A stretch of 64,000 nt of DNA, from positions 1-64,000 of the forward strand of contig SAXG01000117.1 of the NCBI GenBank assembly GCA_012932865.1. Direction: 5' to 3'. Every line of letters starts with the position of its first letter. Positions within the stretch are counted from its first letter, which is position 1. Below the pieces are notes generated by a model. That model ran no database searches, was not told the origin of the DNA, and was given only the letters and a program-made list of their open reading frames with translations. The position numbers and the translations under genes are program-made. Positions 55,226 to 64,000 of this stretch are shown here, piece by piece. The DNA comes from Amylostereum areolatum (taxonomy: Eukaryota; Basidiomycota; Agaricomycetes; Russulales; Stereaceae).

Positions 55226-56713
55226 TCAATGACCGAAGAAACGCGAGAGACCCCGTTTCTCCTGTAAATTGTCCAGAGTGAGCGAAGAACCCGAACAGGA
55301 GGCGTGAAAGACGTACGTCGCCAACGAGTTCGCGTATCTTGACCGCACGCTCGCGGTCGTCGGTGCCCTTAACAACACGCAGATGCTCAACCTCTTCGGC
55401 CTTGAGCCTGAGCATCTCGGTCGTTTCCCGAGCGTGTTGGCGGCTTGCCTCGAGAGCCTCCTCGGCGGACTGAAGCGTCGTTACGGCCTTCTCGTGCGCA
55501 CTGCGAGCAGCGAGTAGGGCCATTTCCTTCTTGTGCTCGTCAGCAAGGGCCTTTGCGTGGGCGGTATGGGAGCCGGACTCCTCCTAAAAAAGAATTGCGT
55601 CAGAGTCAGGCTTTGAATGCAAACGCCCAGCAACCAACCTTGACAGCTGCCTTCTGGATCTTCTGAAGTTCGCCCAGTTCCTTCAATGCGACTTCAAGTG
55701 CCTTCTTCTCCGCGGCAGCCTCGTTCCTGATGACCTTGGACAGTGTGCGATTATGTTTCCCTACGATCCCACCTTACGCGTGAGCTTCCTTCTCCTCCAG
55801 AATTTGAGTAAAGTTACTCACTCTCTTCTTTGCTGATTTTCACCTCATCCTGCGCCGAGATGTCTTCCTCGGCTGTCACCCGGCGTTCGTGGACAGTTTC
55901 GTCGACATCCAAAAGCGGGGCAGCCGTGGCCGCGCCGTTGGCAAAGGTGCTGCCGTTGGGATTGTCCGCGCTCCGGGTACTGTGCGTCATCGTCGAGCCG
56001 GGTTTGGGACTGGTCGCACGTGCTGCGCTCGACATGGCCGACGCGTTGCGGGCGTGGGGAGACGTCGTGGTAGAGGTGAGCGTTCCGTTGCGAAGGATGG
56101 GCTTGGGGGAGGCAGTCCGGGCGGGCGCGTCGATGGCCTCCTTGACGTCGGGGGTAAAATGGGTAGGCTCTGACGCAGTGAGGGGGGGTGTCGTGTCGGC
56201 GGGAGGAGACACGCCGGCACCTGCGGCAAGGACGGCGGGATGCTGAGGCGGCGGATCCAGCGCTTTCTCGTCCTGGGCAGGTGGAGTGGCCAAGGGAGCG
56301 GGTGGACCACCGACGGCAACCGAAGGTTGTCGGTGAACGTCTGCAGCGGTATCTGGTTCTGACTTGGTAACGGTGCTTTCACTGACGTGTTCGACAAAGC
56401 GAGGCGGTTGTTCGGAGGTTGGAGCGAACGCGACGGTGGTATCGGTGGTTGGGGCCTCTGACGCTGTTTCAGTTGCATGCGTGACTGCAGGCTCGGCGAT
56501 GGGGGCCAGCTTCTGGGCGGGGATAGCTTCGGCGGTGGTACCGTTCATGGTGGGGGCGGGGGCGGGGATGTTGGGGGGAGTCTGAGACTGGTGTTTGAAC
56601 TTGGACGGGAAATCAGGAGATGGACCGCCGGGGATGGGGTCGACGGAGTCGGTTGAGATAGTACGGTCGTTCGGGGGAGGGTTCGTGGTGTCGCGGTTGA
56701 AGAATCCAAGCAT
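55226..56713 (-). CDS. disordered protein with C-terminal coiled coil
   Basis: I do not recognise a family. Four exons (56713-55822, 55760-55639, 55583-55317, 55261-55226) give 438 residues. The first 295 are Pro/Thr/Ala-rich and probably unstructured (MLGFFNRDTTNPPPNDRTIS at the start, SSAARATSPKPGSTMTHS later). From about residue 300 there is a continuous coiled coil: SKVIRNEAAAEKKALEVALK, HKKEMALLAARSAHEKAV, EEALEASRQHARETTEML. The end, after a 55-nt intron, is EKRGLSRFFGH, a short basic-aromatic tail that could bind membrane. The overall plan resembles fungal membrane-domain or septation scaffolds, but that is inference. Its start faces the 3' end of the phosphatase gene with about 220 bp between. 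Confidence 0.7.
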
Positions 56714-56931
56714 GGACAGAAAAAAAGGGAGGAGGAAACAAAGTTGACGAGGGAAGAAGACAAGAAAACCTGAGCTTATTACCTGGTCTATCGAATGACG
56801 TCAACCCCTAATCTCGGAGCGGACCACCCCGCTTTGGCACCTGGCTTTCGATCACTTCCCGCTAGAACACCTGGGCTCTTGGCCTTGGGCTTCAGATATA
56901 ATGGCGATTCCGTCATATACAACCCACCTCG

Positions 56932-58465
56932 TCACAGGCCCTCGTACACATCCCGCCCCTCGTCCACTAATACCACTTCTTCCCCGGACCCGTACAACGC
57001 GGTCACCACCTCCGTCTCCCGCCACCGCCTCGACGTCGACGACTTGGACAATGGCCTTAGCGAGTATTCCACCGATAACGCCGACAGCACACCGCCGTAC
57101 GCATGCGAGATCCCTGCCCGCAATCGAACCCATTAGTTCCTCGATTCGGCCCCACCCGCACAGCACTCAGGCCACTCACCGGTGTCTATGATGACGATCT
57201 TCCCCTCGCACCTTGACACGATTTTCTAGCACGCCGTCAGCTGACCTCCTGAAAATCACGGACGCGAATCCACATACCTTGAAATCCGGCGTATGGCCCA
57301 TAATCATCCGACGCGTTCCCGTCTTCTGCAGAACTGCATCCACCGCCTTGCACACTTCCTTCTCGTCTCCGAGGGCCCATCCGCGATACCACAGCGGGCC
57401 ATCCGTGCCATACAGTCTGTCTTCTTCCTCGGTCGTGTCCGCCGGCAGTCCTGGGTACGGGTTAGGCGGATGCGGCGGAGGTTGGGTGCGCGTTTGCAGC
57501 TTGTGCAGGAGGCTCGCGCCTAAAGCGTTGATCACAGACGGGAAGGGTTGCAGAGCAGGGTACGCGGGTGCGAGGCCTCCGTGCACGAACGAGTAGGCCG
57601 CGTGAGTGAGCGGCGAAGGGAGAGAAGCAGCTAAGGACTCCGGTGCAGGTGGGTAATCGTCATTTGGCGCGCCGAGGAGAGGATGTAGAGGAAGGCGGGA
57701 TGTGGTTGTGTAGTTCGTCGCCCACGCCCGCCCGATGCGACCTGTGGACAGCATTTTTTGACGCGCTGCCACGCCGCCGAATGTCTTGATCTCGGTTTGG
57801 GGAACGTATCTTTTCACACCGATGAGAGAGGCACTCTTGCATTCAAAGCACAGGCTGCTTACCGCCAGTCGCCTGCGGCCGAAGATCAGTCTGGGGTAAG
57901 AGGACGAGTGCGGGGTGGACGAGCAGACCAATCGCGTTCATCCATTCGTGATTCCCCAGGTGCGAAAGCACGCGTCCCCCAGCGCCTTCGGCTTGCACGC
58001 GTAGCCTCTCCATCCAGTCGAATAGCTTGATTGTGTCGTTACCCCTACACCCACACGCATACATCCATGAGCACGAGCATATACGACGTCCGACCGCACT
58101 GACCGGTCAATGATATCCCCCGTCTGAACAAACACATCCACCTTGCCCGACCACATACCCTTCGCGTCCACGACGTTCGCCATCTCTAACACCTTCTGCG
58201 CATTACCGATATCCCCGTGCAAGTCTCCCACCGCGACGATGCGTGTTGTTACGCCCTCTTCGTCCAGGTCCGCGAGCGAGTCGAAGGCATGCTGGGCCGT
58301 CACCGGCGGCGAAGAGAGTTTGAAGGCAGAAAATGACGGGAGATACGAGGAAAAAACGTAGAGGCAGGTGATAAGAAAGATGAGGACAACTAAGAAAAGG
58401 CGCGTGTAGGGGAAGGTGTGTGCAGGTCGGGAGGGAGAGCGAGTTCGAGCGAGACGTCGCGCCAT
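56932..58465 (-). CDS. membrane-anchored calcineurin-like phosphatase (SLP type)
   Basis: This is a metallophosphatase of the bacterial-like (Shewanella-type) group within the PPP/calcineurin superfamily. Six exons give 415 residues: 58465-58104, 58044-57929, 57872-57863, 57809-57278, 57225-57180 and 57113-56932. A basic N-terminus (MARRLARTRSPSRPAHTF) and one membrane helix (LFLVVLIFLITCLYVF) make it a type II membrane protein. Metal-site motifs are VAVGDLHGDIGNA, FVQTGDIIDRGND, LGNHEWMNAIG, YSFVHGGLAP and MIMGHTPDFK, then DTGISHAYGG. Exon 3 is a microexon of 10 nt that supplies D-W of GDWRY; without it the frame is lost. The SLP assignment rests on the GNHEWMN and KTFG-ARQ context. The natural substrate is unknown. 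Confidence 0.88.
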
Positions 58466-58700
58466 GGGGGGGGGTGCTTAGCGACAAGTGTTTGCTTCCT
58501 TGGAATTTGTTGCGAAGGGTTAGATCATATACAGGCTTTACTTGCTCGCCGAGTCCAAAGAGACAGTCACAAGTGGGAAAATATGGATGGAAGGCCACCA
58601 CTGGCGAGGCTCTGAAACGACTCTAAAGGGTCTGATCTGACTTTGCGTGACACACGACCTTGATAGATACATCCATGTAAGCCTCTACGGTTACAAACAA

Positions 58701-58781
58701 GCATTAGTGGGGTAGTGGTAACCTGGGTCGTTGCCATGTTATAAGCTCGACCCGCCCGGAGTTCGATTCTCCGTTAATGCA
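58701..58781 (+). tRNA. tRNA-Gly (anticodon GCC) with a 10-nt intron
   Basis: Acceptor stem GCATTAG (58701-58707) pairs with TTAATGC (58774-58780), with discriminator A at 58781. The D-arm contains GGGTAGTGGTAAC. The anticodon stem GGTCG/CGACC encloses the loop TTGCCA...T with anticodon GCC; the extra 10 nt after position 37 are a canonical tRNA intron. The T-arm is CGGAG-TTCGATT-CTCCG. A TTTT stretch follows within 10 nt as a Pol III terminator. Confidence 0.9.
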
Positions 58782-58837
58782 TCATTTTGGGAAATGACTG
58801 TTTTTGCCTACCGTTGGACTTGGCCCTGTAGTTAGAA

Positions 58838-58985
58838 CTTACTACTTAGAAGTTAGTGTTACATAGTACTAAGTAGTAAGTACACTGTACACTGTACGCT
58901 TACAAGTTTAAAATGAAGTTTCGAAGTCACAGTTACAAGTTTACAACTTACTACTTACGACTCCAAGCTCCAGTCTCCGACTTAC
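58838..58985. repeat. ACTTAC/AGTAAGT-rich low-complexity repeats downstream of tRNA
   Basis: Short direct and inverted copies of ACTTACTACTTA, TACAAGTTTA and ACTGTACACTGTAC fill this stretch. They could fold into hairpins. The origin is unclear; remnants of a retroelement next to a tRNA gene are one option. Confidence 0.4.
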
Positions 58986-59461
58986 GTGACTTACGTCCGT
59001 CGTCGACTGTCGAGGGCCGACTCCCAAGGCATGTAATCTAACATAGGTATGTAGCAAGCAAAATTGTAGGATGAATGAGCTTTGTGGCAAAAAGCCGAAG
59101 GGATAGCGATGGATACATCTCTTGCCAACTTGATAAAGAGGCAACTCATCGGCAATGTATACCATGGAGTATCGTCGAGCATGTGGCACAAGTGCTGGGG
59201 ATGAATGTATACAAGGCCCGACGAACAAAGGAACGTGCTACAATATACAGAATACATCAATAGTGCGGCCAACGATAAATAAGAAGTACAACCATTCTGG
59301 CGGGCCTCCCCGTGCGGCGATGGGGCCCTAAACCACCTGTATATTGTCTGCGTCTCTGCCTGGAAAGCATAAAATCAGCACGCAAGGAGGGAACCCTCGA
59401 CCGATTTCCTCGCACTCTCCGTAGCTTCCCCAACCGCTCACCAGCCTTCATTCTCCTCGCC
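58986..59461. other. intergenic before hypothetical gene
   Basis: I see no gene. It includes the promoter of the plus-strand gene. Confidence 0.35.
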
Positions 59462-60473
59462 ATGCATCCATATGTCCCTCCCCAGCCTGGCAACAGCACT
59501 AAAGTCACACAGGCCATGAACGGCCAGTGGCACCCCCCTTCAAAGACCCCCGCCCCGCTCGCCGCCGTCCCTTCACTAAGCTTCATACCGGAAGCTGCAA
59601 GCGCGCGGCCAGCCAACCCTGCTGCACGCCGCGAGCAGCTGTACAGCGGACGAAGCCCAAAGAAGGGAGTACACACGGTTATCAATGCGGACAAGGCATA
59701 CAGTGCGCCGACGGAGAACCGCCGGGGACGAGTCGATCGTCGGGACGAGCCACCGCACCGGCGGATGCTGGGTGGTGGACGGAGCGTTTCCCCCACGAAG
59801 CGCCCGACAAAAGTCGAGGTGAAGCCCGCCGTGATGGACAATTGGGTTCAGCTCCCGCAGACGAGCAACCATACAGCTCCGTCGGAGATCAAATTTAACA
59901 TGGCTACGGGCGCAACAGACGGCCTCGGCGGGTTCAACACAAAGCCTGCGACGGGTGTCCCCCTTCCATCCTGCAGGCTGCCTATCTCGCTTTGCGACGG
60001 GATGGAGATTCCTCTCTATGACGTAGACGAGGAGTTCATCGTCCTGCGCTTCCAGGTAAGTCGAGAGCCTACCACCTCATGGAGTTCTAGACTGAAACAC
60101 AAAACCATTTGGCGTGCAGTGGCCGGGATACCGTCCCAGTACAAACGGGACGTGGCGATTCGACAGGACGCAGACCAACAACCTGTCGATCAAGCGGGCC
60201 ACGCTCAATCAACTCGCCACGACCGCTTGCAAGATCGTGTTGGCAGAGTACGAGCGCCTTAAGCCACTGTACCGCGACATTCCGTCCACTTTGGGGAGGA
60301 TGCGCATCATGGCGCCACCGAGTTGGAGGGACCCGGAGGGAGGAGGAAGGGTGACGATTCCGGAGGAGAATGTGAGGGTGACAGGCCTGTGGCGTGCGCC
60401 GCGCGGCCATGAGTTCGAGGGAGAGTACATCATCACGGTCCAGTACATACCTGCGGCCATGCCTGGACACTGA
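59462..60473 (+). CDS. hypothetical protein, N-terminal disorder and folded C-terminal domain
   Basis: Two exons (59462-60055 and 60120-60473; 64-nt intron with GTAAGT and GTGCAG) give 315 residues. The N-terminal 150 residues are Pro/Ser/Arg-rich (MHPYVPPQPGNSTKVTQAMN). The C-terminal part looks like one folded beta-rich domain: LCDGMEIPLYDVDEEFIVLR, FQWPGYRPSTNGTWRFD, NNLSIKRATLNQLATTACK, a helix, and the final strands VTGLWRAPRGHEFEGEYIIT. I do not recognise it; the layout resembles fungal conserved hypotheticals of about 300 residues. There is no signal peptide or membrane helix. The start is chosen because it is the first ATG with a good context (CTCGCCATGC) and the frame upstream loses coding quality. 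Confidence 0.7.
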
Positions 60474-62170
60474 CGGGGGATCTGGTCGGAGTTGTCAAGG
60501 TCCTCGTAGGCGGTGTATTACAGCGTTGAGAAAGGAGGCGTTGTCGACGGTCGATTATATGTAATCCTTGTATGCCAATTATGCCAACTATTATGTTGTA
60601 TGAATCCATGCTCTGGGTGTGTGCGCGATCGGCTTACCTTCTCGATATGGATCACCTGGTGTCTCCACGAGTTGCAGTACCGTGAGTGGGATCCTAGGGT
60701 TGGGTTGGTTGTAGAGCGATAGAAAAAGGGAAGAACGTTCGTGAGGACCGCGATGCGCAGGAATGAATCGATAGGAAATCTACCGGTGCAATTAGAGGTC
60801 GCTGAGAACGGTCAACGAGGGCGCTGGTCAGCTGCCAGGGGAGACAAAATGCCGTTGAGTACGGTTGCAAAGCGGGCGAGGTATATGCGAGAGTCATCGA
60901 GTACGCTCGGAGGGGACAAGCAAAGTGGTGACTCGGATGGGCAAGGGGCGTGGGAAAGGGGTCTGCGGACTCCGAATCGACTCAATCGCAGACAGCAGCA
61001 GACCAACCTGAGGCCTGAGGATTCGTAATGACTGTCTACTTTCCGTAGGCTGAGTTTCCGAATCCCTTGGGCTACCCACGGGAATGGATTGTTGACTGCG
61101 ATCCCGCGCACGGCGGCTGTCTGAAGTCGACAACTTACTGCGCAAAAAGGCGGGAGGCTGCCCCGTGGCGCTGTTCGATGTTCCGGCGCTTCAGAAGTCC
61201 TAACTCTCCGATGGAAAAGCTACATTCATCCTACTCAAGATCAATGTGTCCGGGAGATTGGCCCCCATTACGGCGTACAGGTTCCCCAGTCTTCTGTGAC
61301 CTCGGTGTCTTCGACAACTTGTTCCTGTGCTGCCGAAGCGGCGAGCATCTTCCTGTTCAGTTGGACCCTCTCTGCACATCGCCGTTCCTACATTACCGCG
61401 GATACGCCGCCTTTCAAGACGCCGTTCCTCTAGGCTCTGGGTACCACGACCGGTGAGCTGGTGTTTCCTTCTGTAAAGCCCTCAAGGGACCTCGCCTGGA
61501 AAACAGCGTGAAGAAGGGTCAAGAGTATCCCCACAATGGTATTAACTGTTCCTTGGTCCTTGGGCTTGAGCTTTGGGAGTTGTTGGTTCCTTGCGGCGCC
61601 TGGATCACTGTCCGAAACGCCCTACTTACAGTACCTGTATGTACCGCGCGTCGTTCAACTTCAATGCCCAACCATGTCGACCTGCCCCGGATAGCATGGT
61701 ACTGTGCGTCTTTGTCAGCCCGTATATTTATTAATGGATGTGTGGCACGCACGCTGGGTCGACCAGACAGTTGCCGCTGTTGGGATGTTGCATCGGCTGA
61801 AAATGTGCAAGCTCTGGGAACGTTGGACGACCTTCATCGGGGAACGGATGGCCGGTCGTCCTTGACATGAATGATGCGAACGGGAACGGTTCCGCGGGCG
61901 GGGGAAGGTTCGTGAAGGTAAGAATGAAGGCAAGAGACGAACGTGCGTGGATATAGGCGCACAGCTAAGGACCATCCTGGGGATCACACAGCCGTTTCAA
62001 TACCGCCGAACATGCGTATCGAATGCACATGCCTCCACCATCATTGACCATTCAGTGGCGTCCTAATCCTATCAGGCCAGCCTGTTCTCTTTTGGCCCTT
62101 CATAAACGACCTTCATCGCCCTCTCCCTCCTCTCCTACCCTCGTTCGCCCCGCCACCCACAGGGTTCACC
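60474..62170. other. 1.7-kb gene-poor stretch
   Basis: Open frames on both strands reach 120-130 codons but show no domain, no matching splice pattern and mixed composition. The last 200 bp should be the promoter of the phosphate transporter. A phosphate-response (PHO4-type CACGTG) site was not seen. Confidence 0.4.
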
Positions 62171-64000
62171 ATGTCCTCCTCTCACTCCGCGGAGAAGCCT
62201 GTGACTCACGATCTCGACGAGCGCAGAAGGGCCGCCCTCGCCGAAATCGACGATGCCAAGTTCTCGTGCGTTTTCACCCTCTTTCTTCTTCCCTGCCTCG
62301 TCTCATTTTCTCCAGTTGGTTCCACGTCAAAGTCTGTTTTGTCGCCGGCGTAGGCTTTTTCACCGACGCGTAAGTCACCAGCTTGTGTACCGCGCATACA
62401 CTCCGCTTATCCGTATATAGCTACGATATTTTTGCTATCAATATCGCGTCCACCATGCTCGGATACGTGTACAACAACCCTGCCAACGCCGCCCACAGTA
62501 CCCATGCCCTCAACACCACTCTCGGGATAAACCAAGATCTGGGGATCAAGGTCGCCACACCCATCGGCAACATCATCGGTCAGCTGCTCTTTGGCTGGCT
62601 TGCAGATGTCGTGGGACGTAAACGCATGTGTGAGTGAATCATCTCGATAATTACAGGACTGTCGCTCATCATTGTGAACTTAGACGGCATTGAGCTCATG
62701 ATTATTATCGTGGCGACTTTTGGTTTGTGACTCGGAAATCTACAACCCACCGACGTCGCATCTAATGACCTCCTTGTGATTTAGGCCAGGCCCTGAGCAC
62801 AAGTGGACCTGCCGTTAATATTACAGGTCAGCACCCTACATTCTAAGCTGACGTATGAAGCAGGGTAACCTATCGTTCGACGAACTACACCTGTAGGTGT
62901 ACTCTGCGTGTGGCGACTCCTCCTCGGCATCGGCATCGGTGGCGATTACCCTCTTAGTGCCGTCATATCCTCCGAATTTGCTTCCACTCGTTCCCGCGGT
63001 CGTCTCATGACGGCCGTCTTTGCTTTCCAGGGATGGGGCCAACTCGGTGAGCGGATTGTCCTTCCGGAGGGTTCCTTCGCCTAAAGTTTCTCCCTCTCGT
63101 CAGCCGCAGCAATTGTTTCCTTGGTCGTCGTGGCCGCGTTCAAAAACCAGATTATCAACGACACTCCCAGCCTCAAGCATGTCGATATATGCTGGCGTTT
63201 GCTCATCGGCCTCGGATGTGTTCCCGGATGCGTTGCCCTCTACTTCCGTCTTACCATCCCCGAAACTCCCCGCTTCACCATGGATATCGAGCGCAACGTC
63301 AAGCAAGCCACGGACGACATCAAAAATATGGTTCGCGACTCGACTTACTATGTCGATCCCGATGCCGTCGTGGTTCACGCCGAGGCGCCCAAGGCAAGCC
63401 GCCGCGACTTTGCCCTCTATTTCGGCAAATGGGAGAACATGAAGGTCCTTATCGGCACGGCCTGGTCGTGGTTTGCCCTTGACGTATGCGTCCTTACATC
63501 CATTCGCATTGATTATGGCCGACATATATGCCCTTCGCTTAGATCGCCTTTTACGGCCTCGGCCTGAACTCGTCCATCATCTTGACCACTATCAACTTTG
63601 GAGGCTCAAAGGCAACCGGTGGCCTGGGGATCTACGAGTCCCTTCACAACGTATCCGTGGGCAATTGCATCCTCTCCGCCGCCGGCCTTATCCCCGGATA
63701 TTGGGCATCCTTCCTTCTGATCGACTCGTGGGGCCGCAAACCGATTCAGCTCATGGGCTTCTCGATGCTCACGGCCATTTTCATCGTTATGGGTTAGATC
63801 CCCTCTATTCCGTTTCGAGGGATCCAACACGTATATTGACTTGTCCCCGTCAGGATTTGGGTACCACGCAATGCAAGCCACATCTTCTGGGAAGAAGGCC
63901 TTCGTGTTCCTCTACTGCCTCGCGAACTTCTTCCAAAACTTCGGCCCCAATGTTACCACGTTCGTCGTCCCGGGAGAGGCGTTCCCGACGCGCTATCGTT
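62171..64000 (+). CDS. PHO84: PHO84-type H+/phosphate symporter (3' end outside window)
   Basis: This is a plasma-membrane major-facilitator transporter of the fungal high-affinity phosphate family. Exons are 62171-62265, 62316-62369, 62421-62629, 62684-62722, 62785-62826, 62897-63046, 63104-63483, 63543-63792 and 63854 onward, running off the window at about residue 455 of the usual 530-580. All phases close. After a short acidic N-terminus ([16 protein letters not shown]) come [73 protein letters not shown] in the central loop, [17 protein letters not shown] and [20 protein letters not shown]. The GGDYPLS and GPN(V)TTF lines are the family's substrate-site signatures. The 39- and 42-nt exons are unusually small. 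Confidence 0.93.

Noticed and set aside
60741..61870. Several 95-130 codon frames in the gene-poor stretch
   Set aside because: No shared splice logic, domain or codon pattern; not reported as genes.

Overview
The window looks like nuclear DNA of a filamentous basidiomycete, most likely a mushroom-forming Agaricomycete. Almost every gene is cut by very short introns (about 47-70 nt, GT-AG, with CTRAY-type branch sites) that restore the reading frame exactly. Genes lie on both strands roughly every 2-3 kb. The families are fungal: CYP51/ERG11, TPS1, an Rsm1-type C3HC zinc-finger protein, a Dss1-type RNase II, a Vps51 homologue, a PHO84-type transporter, a giant DUF3638/DUF3645 protein and F-box/leucine-rich proteins. 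No species name can be given from the sequence alone.

Layout. 0-8.8 kb: an unrecognised gene with a disturbed 5' part, a tiny V-ATPase subunit e gene, a decayed HEN1 small-RNA methyltransferase on the minus strand, and two tandem Bsd2/Ndfip-like membrane adaptor genes. 8.8-18.6 kb: one 3,115-residue DUF3638/DUF3645 protein in eight exons. 18.9-24.0 kb: divergent rsm1-like and dss1-like genes. 24.3-26.4 kb: CYP51. 26.66-28.43 kb: a non-autonomous DNA transposon with 58-bp terminal inverted repeats and a 7-bp target duplication; it carries an intact three-exon host-type reading frame. 28.7-31.8 kb: a large helical, probably mitochondrial protein. 32.8-37.0 kb: ribosomal protein P0 and trehalose-6-phosphate synthase. 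37.7-45 kb: an F-box protein, a lysine-rich zinc-finger protein, an STK16/Env7 kinase and a second F-box protein. 45-50 kb: a disordered protein with a SUMO-interaction-like motif, Vps51, and an unrecognised gene with an in-frame TGA. 50-54.2 kb: two paralogous double-DUF427 genes on either side of a 73-residue gene, all with TATA boxes. 55-60.5 kb: a coiled-coil protein, a membrane-anchored calcineurin-like phosphatase with a 10-nt microexon, a tRNA-Gly(GCC) gene with an intron, and an unrecognised protein. 62.2 kb to the end: a phosphate transporter that runs off the window.

Most genes are unrelated housekeeping neighbours. Points of local organisation are the two tandem paralogue pairs (Bsd2-like, DUF427), several divergent promoters, and the transposon between CYP51 and the helical-repeat gene. 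Disabling mutations concentrate in the first 6.4 kb, whereas the long genes between 8.8 and 37 kb are clean, which argues for local decay rather than uniformly poor sequence. All calls are read from sequence patterns and remembered family features; no database search was possible.
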